DNA of 64,000 bases from Phlegmacium glaucopus (taxonomy: Eukaryota > Basidiomycota > Agaricomycetes > Agaricales > Cortinariaceae). Shown here one piece after another: positions 23,545 through 35,187 of this stretch. The notes below the pieces were generated by a model. It searched no databases. It was not told the origin of the DNA and saw only the letters and a program-made list of their open reading frames with translations. Numbering within the stretch: position 1 is the stretch's first letter; each line of letters begins with the position of its first letter. The DNA is taken from NCBI GenBank assembly GCA_015039465.1, contig MU129988.1:495061-559060 (forward strand), written 5' to 3'. A program made the translations under genes and the position numbers.

Positions 23545-26500
23545 ATGTCAGGGAATAGTGGCCAGAATTATGGCCAAGCTCTCCCAGTGAAGTCCATCAA
23601 TTTCTCGTTGATACCTTTATTGATGATATTTTTAGGATCAAGTGGAAAGAATTACTAATTTTGTCGATTCACATCTCGAACTGATCGGCGATGTAAGTAA
23701 ATCAACAGAATTCCTTCCAAATTTCTGAAGGATGCCACCAGACTCGAGAAATATACACGGCGCGCGTGGCATTGGAACGTGAATATGCGGGAAAGTTGCA
23801 GAGTCTGGCTCGGAAATTCTCTGAAAAGAAAGCCAAGATGGAAGCGTCGTTCGTGGTTGGAAACGAACCAAACAAGAGTTGGGACAGTACGGTTCTCAGA
23901 CAAAGGCGAGTTCCCGCAGATCATATTTGAGAATCAACAAACATCTAACTTCAAGATTATTCAGCACTCTAAATGTTGCCTATGACCAGATCATCACGTC
24001 TATTGTTGATTCAGCCCAAGATCATATCAATTTGGCAGATGAGCTTAACTTGCAAGTCGTAGAAGTTTTAAAGGGGGTCGAACGAAAGAGTGAAGAGACG
24101 AAAAAGAAAGTGAGGCGACTCCAACAACTTACTTCACCCAATTTAAATACCTATTGCCGCCACGGTGCTGTAGGAACTGCAGTTCTTCCAAAAATTGCTT
24201 GCAGAACGTGATCGTATCTACGCCGACCGCCTTAAGGTTAGGACCGCCACTCTATGATTGATTTCGCCCAATCTAATTATTTCTTTCATTTGAAGAGTAA
24301 ACAAAAGGTTTGGAGGCAGTATCTTACAGAACCCGGGCCTCGATTTATATCTTTTCTTTGAAGTATGACGATGATTGCGCCGAGGTTGAATCGTTTCGGC
24401 AGAAGCAGGCACGTTTCTCCACTTCTCGAACGGGAGGGATGCCGGCGATCTAACACTTCAACTAGGGACGTGCTAGTGATGACAAGCACGCGGACCGGGC
24501 TGCCAAACAAGCGGAACAGCAGCGCAATGAGATGCTGAGCAGCAAGAAGTATAGATATCCATTTCCCCTCAATTTATCTGCTAACATTCTCATCTGGCTA
24601 CCTTCAGCGTGTATTTGTTATCGACATCCGTTGCTAATCGAACGAAAGCAAAATTTTACGAGGAAGATCTACCCAGCCTAGAAAATGTAAGTCCTGTTCA
24701 CATAAATGAAACAGTATTTTTTGTTTGACGAATAAATTTAGGAACTTCGTACGTCTATTCAAGTCTCGACACGAGCCTACATTTTGACCTCTTTCTCTTA
24801 CAAGAGGCCTTTCAACGTCGAATCCTAGAAAGTTTTATTAGGATTTTGTTGCACTCACAGAAGTTAGAGTCGAGCCATATTGACTCCCTTAACTCCCACA
24901 TCGTGGCCACAGAGGGAAGACTCAATCAGGTCAATGTACCGAAGGACCAAGACCTCTTCATTCAGTACAATGTTAGGCCCTTTATCGCCCCAACAGACTG
25001 GAAATTTGAGCCATGTAAAATCCACTATGATACGGTACGCTGCCCTACTTTGGTGTTGCCACTCCGTATAACATATTATCATTATGTGTCTCTTAACCTC
25101 AGGATGTCATGAGCATTGAACCTGCACCAAAAGTTTTCCTGCAGAACAAACTCAGACGATGCCGAGAGAAACTACATGAGCTTACTCCCCTTACGAATTC
25201 AAAACGTAGGTTTGAAAAAAATTCATCATCTGGAATAAAAATGACCGTTCATTTACGTCAGGGATTGAATTAAACCAACTGTCATCCAGGGTGCATTCGT
25301 ACTCTTCGGATCATGCCGAGAGCGACTTTGATGAAGTAATTGATGTGAGCTATTTTTATTGCTTGTTTTCTCAATTATGTCAACTGTACCTTGTAGAGGT
25401 ACTTGGAAGGCGGTCACCAACTAGCGTTCTATGCCACTTCCGAGTGCATTTTGAAAGCGGAGGTGGATACGATCGTCCTTTCAATTGGAGGTATTGACTC
25501 AACATTATCCCGATTTTCTCTTCATGTACTGAACTTTTGCTGTAGACGACGTCGGAGCTCTAAGCCCACATTCATTTAAAAGTTCTTTGTTTTCCATCCC
25601 GATGCAGTGTGGTTATTGCAAGGTATTTATCAAAGAAATGGGCCCATGATAGTGCAAATTTTCTAAGGACATCTTAGTCGTCGATATGGGGCTTAAGCAA
25701 GCAAGGCAAAACGTGTAAAACCTGCGGTTTAGCTGTCCATTCCAAATGCGAGCTCAAAGTGAGATTGATCCTCTTAAATCTGGTGTGAGGGTGGAGGTCT
25801 TAATGTCCGTTAGGTTCCAGCAAACTGCCAGCTAGCAGACGATGATCAATGTTCCATGTTGTCTAGGCAGAGTACAAATGTATCTCGCAAAAACCATCAT
25901 GGTGAGGTTTTCATTTGACGGGTTAAAATCAAGTCTACATAACCGCCGTGGATAGAGCCAACCCCGACGATCACACCTTCAGCATCTTCTTTCGTTCAAC
26001 CAACCATACCGAAAGAGCCAGTAAATGAGCAATTTGATGCTGTTGTCATATTTGATTTCACGCCTACGTCCGAATTTGAGTTGGGTGTCCATGGTACGTC
26101 GCTATGCACAGGTATCAACAATGGCTGAAATGCTGCTATGTAGATGGCATGAATGTCCGTATCTTGGAATCTGATGACGGCTCCGGGTGGGTAAAGGTCG
26201 CCGATCGGGACGGGAATAGTGGTCTGGTCCCTGCGTCGTATATCCAAATGGTACATGGTGGGTCTGCTGATACAGGAAAGCGGCTGGGTAGTGGCGAGCG
26301 TGGTATGTTTCAACTTGTGATCACTGTCTCCAGCATGCTCACACGACTGCTAGTTCGAGCAATTTATCCTTACATCGCTCAGGGTCCCGACGAACTTAGC
26401 CTTCGAGAAGGTGAAATCATGGAGCTTTCAAGTGGGCAGACCGAAGGCAATGGCTGGTGGGAAGGTAATAATTATTTCCCTTGATCTGAATGCCTCTTGA

Positions 26501-26632
26501 CCATCGACTACAGGCTATAATTCACAAGGCCAGAAGGGAATTTTTCCCAGTAACTATGTCAGTTGTGAATTATCAATATGTATATTTATGAGTGATTTAC
26601 CGACTCTTCGCCGATAGGTTGAAATTGTATAA
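23545..26632 (+). CDS. BZZ1: Bzz1-like protein: F-BAR, C1 and two SH3 domains
   Basis: The gene starts at 23545 with exons 23545-23586, 23636-23692 and one starting at 23742. It continues through about a dozen more exons and ends VEIV then TAA at 26630-26632. The order is an F-BAR domain (REIYTARVALEREYAGKLQ, DQIITSIVDSAQDHINLADE, AERDRIYADRLK, PKDQDLFIQYNVRPF), then a C1 zinc finger (HSFKSSLFSIPMQCGYCK, GKTCKTCGLAVHSKCELK). Two SH3 domains follow (FDAVVIFDFTPTSEFEL with GLVPASYIQMV; VRAIYPYIAQGPDELSL with GIFPSNYVEIV). Bzz1 acts at endocytic actin patches, where it binds membranes and activates the WASP-driven Arp2/3 machinery. One junction near 24380-24485 is unclear: the conserved frame resumes after a short stretch with stops that is not flanked by simple GT-AG sites. 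It may be a GC-AG intron or a small defect. Confidence 0.82.
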
Positions 26633-29493
26633 TAATGGCCAGCGCTCTCTTATGAGATCTGTCGAAATTAAATTGAAACGTCATTCTGGGTCGTTTCTTT
26701 TGTTTATCTCACTTAGTACAAGGGACGGATAGGGACAGACCCTTATAATAACTACTCGCGATCGTAAACGTCAAAAAAGTTTTCTCGGCAACACCCATTT
26801 AGAGGCGTAACGCGCTGTAACGCGTTACAACTGAGCTCCTGTAGTAACAAAGGCGAAATGTTATTTAAAAATCATTCACTGGAAGAAGGGTTAGTTCAAT
26901 ATATACATGGGTATATTAAAAATGTTCTACGCTTCCTTCAGATGCTTTGGATTTATTATTTCAAAGGGATTAACGGTCTTGTAGGTCAAAACGATTGTAG
27001 TGGCGCCTGCATGTAATCCGGAATTTTCCGACAATAATATTCCTTCTTGGTTCCTTCAGAGCATGCGCAGTCAGGGCGAGTGAGAAGTCGATGAGTGCAC
27101 GCTGTCTAGGGTGATAGTTTTTAGCCTAATTGTGGGATAATTACTTTAATGTTATGGGTGAGGACGAAAATGAGAAATATCTGTAACTCAAGGTGGAATG
27201 GCGAATGTATGGTGGCTCAGGCCGCAGAACCTGCCGATAAAGACCTTTTAGCTGCCGAGTTTTTTTGCCCTTGGAATTTCAAATCATTATTTTTGTCCGA
27301 GATGCATAGGTCGGAGTTGAAGTGTCGTTGATCATAATCTAGGTCTAGTCTTTCAGTTACCGCGATATGGAAAAAAGATAAGGGGACTCAGTAACAGGAT
27401 AGATTATGGTTGATATCGCCGCCGCCAAATTGTTGGCTGATAATAGTTCTGGATTTGGGAAATAACCGTCACGGCCAGTTGGTCAACCATCAGATGAAAT
27501 GTCTGGCTGCTGGGCCGCTCATGCACTCGACCGAGACAAAATACTAAACCATGAGACAGATGGAGGGGGTGGCGATTGAAGTTTTGTGTTTGGAGGATTG
27601 GAGACGTGTCCATCAGGCCTTCCATGACACGCATGCGAAACCCAACTGGCTCATGACTTGGCAGACGAACTCGCCAAGTTGCTCTCCTTCAAGTCGAAAC
27701 GTTGTCAGAGCACACGATTTAGCCATTTTATTCGCCACCATGGTCATATTCGCTCGGTTTCGAATTCGCTGAAAGATCGTCCAGGAGTACGGCGAAATGA
27801 ACACGCAGCTCTCTCTCCGTCCCATTGGTTCTCGTGGCCAGCACGAAGTAGGGCACATATCGGATGGCAGGTTTCTCTGACCAGAATTGTGATTGGTTTT
27901 CAAACCCATAATGAATGGAAAGAAGCAAACTCACATGGAAACTAGGGTCCCTTTCAGAAATATCATCACACGGTCCTTGCGTTTCCGCTGGTGACAGGAA
28001 AAAAATATCCAAGCTGCTTCACTTTAAGTAGGGAGACGAGAGGGAAAAACAAACCAGATCCTTTCTTCCCCAAGCCCCGCTATCTCTCCTAGGAGTCCCC
28101 TCTTGTCCCCCCCTTCAGGAAAACCCTCATTCAGCAGCATTGATCGCCCTTCATAGACGGTGAGTCTCCCTTAACGTCGTCGTCAGCCAACTCCAGTTTA
28201 TAGCGCATTTCCTAGATAAAGCATCGACACATCTCTGGTGATTTCATATCAGAGGTAAACCACAAGCTCTCTGCTCCAGTATCTCCAAGTTCTAATTTCC
28301 CAAAGAGGTTCAGATTTTTTTGATTTGTTTTTACACGGCAATATGCTATCGCCGAGATCGTGCATCATTCGGATAAGGGTTTAGGAAAGCAAATGTATCC
28401 AGTTCAGCGTCGTCACCCGCAGTCCCAATCTCGAGTATCTTTCACCAGCGTGGCGCCTAATACTCGCCAAGCAATGGTTCGACACTCCTGCGATGGATGA
28501 CTGCGATGGCGCCTCGAGCGACACATTGCATCTCCTGATCGGCCCTTCGTCTGGGTTCCTTTTGATACGACCGATTTGGTTCAATCTCCCGGATTTATAA
28601 GTACTACGAGGACGCTACCAAGCCGGAGAAACCTTTCCTTATTCTTTCGAGCCATGAATTACGGCTAGGGCTCGGGTTTACCCCAAAAGCTCTTTGCGTC
28701 CGTCAGTCTGTCGAAGCTAATAGAAGACTTTTATACCAGGAAACCATGCCAGCCTCCGCAGGTGCATATATATCCCCTTGTCTTACCAGCAATCTTCAAG
28801 CGACGCGAGCAAGAGAACCAGAGTCGGGGCCTTTCCCCAGAAAAGGGAATTCGTGAGTTTCACCGCCAGCCCTGCCGCACTTATGCCCACTGAAGCCCGT
28901 ATTGTTTAACCCCCCTATGGAAATTTAGTTTTCTGCCTAGTTGTTGTATAACCATTCGACAGCAACTCGGATACATAACAAGTTCAGCAAGTAAATTGCG
29001 TGGACTTTTTTTTTGCGTGATTTGGGCGGACGAACAGCAACGCTGCACAAGTCACCAAAAGGGAAGCCCCGTTCCTTCAGCAGAGGTCAAGTCTTCGAGC
29101 TTCAAGTCCAAAACCCTTGGAGCAAATACGTTTGTGCTTATCGCTGGATAGGTTTTGTGTCATTTTTGATTCAGGGACAGGTCTCTGGCAGTAAATCCCG
29201 TCGGGTTTTCGTCTGAGAATACACAGGGCTTTAGATACGCTCTTGATATGCACTTGGAGAAGTCGCCACGATCCAACAAAAATCAGAAAAAAAAGTCAAG
29301 AAAGTTAGAGTTTGGACTCAGGCATTTCCCAATCGCGGTCACGTGGAGTACGATGGGGTCATTAGTACAATAACGGCGTTCGCTAGTCATATTACATGGC
29401 TGATTATTCAGGATAGCGATACATACACCATACACCGAAGAGATACAGAACGAGGAAATTTATCCAAGTATTTAGGAGAAGCCGAGACATAAA
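26633..29493. other. Long stretch without a supported gene
   Basis: Overlapping open frames near 27404-28012 exist on both strands with no recognisable domain. A short palindromic sequence with two copies of taacgcg lies near 26807-26829. I see no mobile element ends or RNA gene. It separates the 3' end of the Bzz1-like gene from the 3' end of the Caf1-like gene. Confidence 0.4.
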
Positions 29494-30868
29494 TTACCTC
29501 CCACCTCCCACCATCGTACGCATGTACCCAGGAGGCCCATTACCCATTGGACCGTACGGCCCAGGCGTCATAGCAGGAGGAATTCCTGCTTGCATAGGAC
29601 CTAAAGCCATAGTCACATTTTGTGTTTGCTGAGCTGCAGTATTATTGGGTCCCGGCGTTTGGTTGTGAACATCTCTAGCGGATCCACGGTCGTCTCTTTC
29701 TGCAATGGTCGCTCCACCTCGTGTAGGGTCTGTAAGACCATTTGAAATAGCAAATGTTTGCCCGAGACCGTAAAGCTTTCCCGAATATTCGGCATCGTCA
29801 ATTTGATCATTGAAATAGATTTCTCGCATTTTGAAGAAAGTCGAGGATGTCAGAAGAGAGTCTGATCCTGCTTGTTGACTCGACGCTATTCTCAGGACCT
29901 TGGAATGTCACATGTAAATTAAGACGTCAAGCTGATTATCGATTCGATAACATACCCCGAGGTCGTCTGCTACTTCTTGGAGGCCACCTTTGAGAAGTTT
30001 CGACGCTTTCATCAAGAATTTGATGTCGTAAACCGTAGGAAACCAAATGTTGAGAAGTGAAAAAAACCCATCCTCCGTAGTCGGCAACGATTCGGCAGTA
30101 AGCAACTTTACAAAGTATCCAAAATCATAGCCACTGAAACGGGTGTTGTGGTTAATTATGTAGCATGGAAGATGTTTTGGGAAGCCCGGCTATAGAACGA
30201 TGAATGATCATAGACAAAAGTTGCAGCCAGCATGCAAGATGGATAGCGATCCGATTGGCGAAACAAAGTATACCCCGATCGAATAAATGACAGCACCCAC
30301 CTATGGAATGATATCCACTTCGTTTCCGGTGCCAACACCAGACCAGAGGTGATCATGAGCTCCGCGAAGTCATTTGGAAGGATCCCGTACTCCTCATGTT
30401 TCTGGAACTCGATGCCTGCCTTCTGCAATTGCTCTATTGAATCTGGGGGGTACATGTCTTCACTGACTCATGAAAAGGAAAGAAGTCAAGATTGATCTAA
30501 AACGCAAGAGAAAAGCCGTGATGACGCACGCTAGGCTGAACTTGAAATTAAACTGCCATGTCGAGCATTCCTGTGGAAACTGACCCTCCTCGTCTGCAAG
30601 TGTTATGCCAACTTGAATAATTTTGAGCAGGTCAACATTACACCGCATAGTTTGATAGTGGTAGTCTGAAGAAGTCTTGAATGAACCAATAGGGCGAGCA
30701 ACGACTCCAGGGAATTCAGTGTCCTGTAACTGAGTAAGTCCGGGAGTGCAAGTTGGACATTAGATGAAGTACGACCATTGCAATGTACGGGTGTTGGTCG
30801 ATGAGGTCGCGTATGTGCCTCATTTCTGCCTCCAGATTTAGCGCCCATACCTCCCGTATTCGAGACAT
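29494..30868 (-). CDS. CAF1: Caf1/Pop2-type CCR4-NOT deadenylase subunit, 5 exons, 343 aa
   Basis: Exons are 30776-30868, 30530-30723, 30301-30462, 29956-30133 and 29494-29898, all GT-AG and in phase. The RNase D-fold exonuclease domain covers about residues 10-235. Of the DEDD metal ligands all four are present: D32 and E34 (MDTEFPGVVARP), D153 (SFHSGYDFGYF) and D222 (QAGSDSLLTSSTFF). The histidine that normally precedes QAGSD (H225 in human CNOT7) is Gln217 here, in the phrase RIASSQQAGSD. The tail after the domain is about 100 residues rich in Gly, Pro, Met and Gln (GPYGPMGNGPPGYM). In the CCR4-NOT complex the protein shortens mRNA poly(A) tails. With Gln for His, activity may be reduced. 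It may be the only copy or a second, diverged one; the window cannot tell. Confidence 0.88.
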
Positions 30869-31060
30869 AAGAGGTTATGGACAAGTGTCCCAGAAAACAA
30901 AGTCCAAAGAGTAGAAGTCCAAGTCAGTGACAAACTTAACTTTGAGCTTATGTAATCTAAGCAGATAAGATTTAAAATATCTAAATGTTTATTTGGGGTG
31001 TATTTTACAAGAGGAAGCTAACTACTATGTCCAAGAATACAAATCAACGTCCAGAACTCA

Positions 31061-34000
31061 TCAGAACCACGCCATGTAACTGGTTTCTTCCACTAGTTCA
31101 GTAGTCAAAGCCCCATGATCAAAATTGAAATTTTTATCTTCCGCTACTCGGGGAGAAGAAGGGATGAATGGAGTAGGTTGTGCAGAGGCAAAGGTATACC
31201 TCTCTTCCATGCTCAAACCTACACTCGAAAAACGGTAGATATCAGGAAGCCATGCGTTTTGCACAGACTGAGAAGAAGACGTGTCAGTGGAAGACATGAA
31301 CGGTGCTAGATTTGAGGATCTCGTGAAACCCATCCCTTGCACTAGAGACCGCGATTCAACTCGCTCGGCAAATTGCGAGATGAGGTGATGAACATGGTTG
31401 AAGGATGCTGGCAGGACTGGTTGTGGTACCGGACCTGGAAAACTGGCGTACACGTGGGTAGTTTCAACTTGTAACACCCGGCGAGATTTTTCCACTAGCT
31501 TCTGCATGACAGGCTTATGGTGGTAGCGTGAGTATCTAAAGACTGGATGCACATCAAACACATACTAGTGCCTTTCCACTGAAAGGTAGTATCTTCGCTG
31601 CCAATCTGAAAAGTCGACAACCTCTCTCCATGTCTTGGAAAGCGTAGGTTGCGAGTGGATTGGATGGAGCCCGTGAGATAAGAAGGGATAGAGTGACCTA
31701 ATATCGTCAAAATGGTCAATGGGTTACGGGTAATATCAATGACCTGGACAGACCACGGAGGAAAACGCGTTGAACCAGAAATGCAAGAACCGCGCGCTCA
31801 ACTGCTGTTCTTGCTCAAAGAGTGTTTCAACCACCGATATTAGATTAGACGCCCCCAGATAAGTCGCAATCACAGAAGGTGCATGATGATGGTTGAGGTC
31901 AAAAGCTTCCGGACCACTCATGGCATCAGTAAAATACCGTCGATGAAGCTGAAGTAGTGCTAATAAGTTATGTCTCTTGTCAGTAATTACGTTTTTTGAA
32001 TTCCATGGACATACGGATATGAGAAAAAGTGCAGACATACCGATCTCACGACTCATAGCAACCAGTCCTCGTTGCATGACAAGGAAGCGAGGACTTATGT
32101 CATGAAACTTGTGTTCGTCCAGCAGTGAAGGAACACTAAAATCCCTGACTGACTTGTCTAGATTGGTGATGTGACCATAGTCTGGTGGATCGACAGCCAC
32201 CATCGCTTCTAGCATTGGTGTCAGGCATTGGATGAAAAAGGCATTTTTCCATTCGTGATCTGCAATAATCAAGACGGTCATCCAACCGAAAACGTGTGGC
32301 CGACTCACAGACAATTTCTTCCCTGGGCACATATAGTCCTGGTCCGACGCAACTCGGAGGCTTAATATCAACATGTGCTAGCTGTAATGAGGGTGGTCGT
32401 CCAAGGGAAAGACTCTATAAGATAATGAGAAGACACGTCCAACAATGGACATTTTTTTTTAGCAATCCGAATCGCTAGTAGCCGTAGCCCTGAAAGCTAG
32501 GTCGTACATACCATACGACAATCCATGTTGAGCAATTCCCAAAATACAGACCGTCGCTTCTCATGCTCCTCTGGGATACCTTTCATCCTTGGTGCATCTC
32601 GGTCTATTTGAAAATCAATATTTGATTAAAGCTTTTCCGAAAATTTAGGATAACATACGCAACCCGAGCTAAGAAGAATTGAAAGTTAATGAACGAGGTC
32701 GATTTTTGGAAGAAAGATATAATTGAATTGATGGGTGGATGTAGAGGGCTACTCACTCCTTGTGCAAGTTTGGCGACGAAGCCCATGAGATTCCAAGCAT
32801 AACCAACGGCTTTCTTGTTGTCGGAGAATATCAAGTGATACCACATCATGAAGAACTTGAGGACAAAAAAGGTTACGTTAATTTTTCTTTTTCTTCTCTT
32901 AACATGCACAATCATGAACAAGGACTTACGAGAGCATGTAGTACATCAAAATCAGGCTCTTCCATGAGGGGGATTTCACAAACAGCGGCGCGAGCGAGGT
33001 GGTGATATGCCTCGCCATGCAAAGATCCAAGAGGCTTACTAAGATCGACTAGGGAACCTATCGATAGGTGCATCAACAAAAGAGCTAGCCTCCTGGGACT
33101 GAGGGCTTCAATTGGTGTCGAATAGCAGTAATGTAGAAGGTTTGGGAGAAAGGTTTCCGACGCGTCCAAATTGAATCTTTTATACTTTAATATCAGTACT
33201 TTTTCTTTTTGCGAAAGATATATATAATCGAAAATCCACTTACTGCCAAAGTGCATTGGCTCTTGCTTCTTCACATATCCTCTGCGCCTCCGCTTTGGGA
33301 GGTAGAGCGTCTCGTATTCTTTTGCGAATGCTAACATCGACCATCCAGGGGAACGGGAACGTCGTGCTCAACTGAAGAATATCAGGACCAACCTCCGGCG
33401 GTGAAAGCTCTCGTCCAGGCCGATGATCTGGCTCCACCAAGTCTCCACGTGGCGATGATTGATTATTCAATGACAGAGTTGCAACTGACTCTCGTAATTG
33501 TCCATCTCGAGAATTTACAGAATGGTCGGCGGCCGAGGTGGTGCTGCCCGATGATGCGTGGGGATTGGGTGGATTTGTAGTCCCGTATAATTCTTGAGAG
33601 GTTTTTATCCTCAGTAACTCAGGTGAAAGTAGGGGATGTGGTTGATTTGAACATCGTGACTGGAGGAATTCAAGGGCGTCTTCCAATTGGCGTACGCGAT
33701 CACTGAGTTGGAAGATCTTTTCATGGAGTTGTTCGGCGCCAGCCAGGATAAATCTTTGTTTTTTTGTTATCGTTTAAAGATGAATAGACATTTCTGGGGG
33801 GGTAGCAGTTAAACAACATACCTACTTCCACGACCGGAGGTCAAGGCACCTAACTTATACATATTAGCCGCCCAAGAATAAATAGAACGTTGTAGCATAA
33901 AGAAGACGCACCTTCTGGGCAGAGGGTCCCACAACCTCTTTTGACACAAGACTTTGAAAATGTGGGGGGTTATTCGTCTTTGAAATGGGTGTAATGAAAA

Positions 34001-34455
34001 GCTGAACCAGTCTCACTTGACATGGAAACACACGGTCACACTAAGGTCGATGAGAAGACACCCTAAGTATTTTGAGATACGGTTAGGAAACATCGCACTT
34101 GCCTTGAGTTTTAGCCTGTTTGAAAAAAGGGAGTAGACAGAAAGCCCAACCAAGTCAGATGGTATGACAGGAAGCAATTTTTTTTTACTTGCCTGCGACA
34201 TTCTTTACATGACAGTTTACGATTATTTTTGTCATCTGTCCGTCCTCTGTTTGGGGTGCCAGTGGCAGAGGCGGAAGCTAGGTGACCTTCTGATCTCATA
34301 TTTCTGAGATTATCAGCAGTCGGCAGTCCCATCCCCACGTCCTCGACAGCTCCGGCATTGAGATGCATGGTCTCTCCAGCAATACTAGTAGAAGCGTTTC
34401 TTGGTCGTTTAGTGGGCCTGCTATCCTGATCGTAGGCCAAAGAGTTTGTGAACAT
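31061..34455 (-). CDS. Zn2Cys6 fungal transcription factor (copy 1 of a tandem pair)
   Basis: The first exon is 34193-34455. The zinc cluster is built from four small exons: end of exon 1 (CKECR), a 13 nt exon at 34103-34115 (LKLK), 34017-34040 (CDRVFPCQ) and 33912-33951 (SCVKRGCGTLCPEG). It gives the six-cysteine pattern of a Gal4-type DNA-binding domain. A coiled-coil (EQLHEKIFQLSDRVRQLEDA) follows, then the fungal-specific transcription factor domain. That domain includes PRRLALLLMHLSIGSLVDL, KAVGYAWNLMGFVAKLAQG, a 10 nt exon (GL) near 32650, IPEEHEKRRSVFWELLNMD and further exons to the end, SYMAWF then TGA. The first two introns start with GC rather than GT (AG|GCAAGT). The product is a nuclear regulator of unknown targets. 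Later exon borders between 31560 and 32600 were only partly resolved. Confidence 0.85.
34103..34115 (-). other. 13 nt micro-exon inside the zinc cluster
   Basis: The exon encodes the basic LKLK turn between the second and third cysteines. It is flanked by an ordinary AG acceptor and a GC donor (GCAAGT). The same 13 nt exon occurs in the paralogue near 38440, where both donors are GT. Confidence 0.8.
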
Positions 34456-35187
34456 TACTTAATGTTAACAGGTCAGGGTAGTAGTGGTGGTTTGTGAGCA
34501 AGAGAATGAAGGAGGGGGGAAGGTTTCCAGGGACCGGATGAGGCTTTTAGATTAGAGTCAAAAGAATTCCATTCCATTGGACCCTGGACCCGTGACTTCC
34601 GGAGCGTTGCAAATTGGATAACGTCAACACCTGGGTAGATGATATATGTAGTACAAAGAAATTTTTGGAAACCAATAATACATTATAGGGCAGTTCGTTT
34701 AGGCATGTGCTCAGGGTCCAACTGACTCTAACAAGTTTTCGATCAAACAACCCTGAATCATTGTCCAGGAATATATTTCTCACACACTGATCATAACGGT
34801 GGGTAGAAAGGCAGTTCATCACTTAAGTGGATGTGTATACATTTTAACAAATCGGACAGAATGACAGCTTGAGCCCTAGACCCTATTTCATGTCTGATAC
34901 GATAGCTGTTGTTGACGGAAGTAAAAAGGAAAAAAAAAATATTAATTGGTTTGCACCGTAATTCGCGGAATTATGACGGAATTCTTGAGGTTCGATTATG
35001 TCCAAACTATTTGGAAGAAAGGAAAGGCTGCGAACTCAAGGGGTTTGAAACAAGGTATTTATATACAAGCAATAAACATCACAACAAAGTCGCAAAATTT
35101 TACGTAGATTATAAAAACAAAATAAATACAATAAAATAGAACGAAATAGGTGGGGTACAGGTAGATGAAAAATTCATCCTAAGTCAC
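34456..35187. other. Spacer between the two Zn2Cys6 genes
   Basis: This spacer holds the upstream region of copy 1 and the 3' end of copy 2. It has no supported gene; the region 34900-35140 is AT-rich. Confidence 0.45.

Noticed and set aside
26807..26829. Short palindrome gtaacgcgctgtaacgcgtt as a possible regulatory operator or terminator
   Set aside because: There is no gene next to it whose regulation it would explain; too short to interpret in a fungal genome.
27658..27720. Phrase AHDLADELAKLL as a possible RNase H end of a retroelement
   Set aside because: Only a few residues match, with no other retroelement motif on either side.
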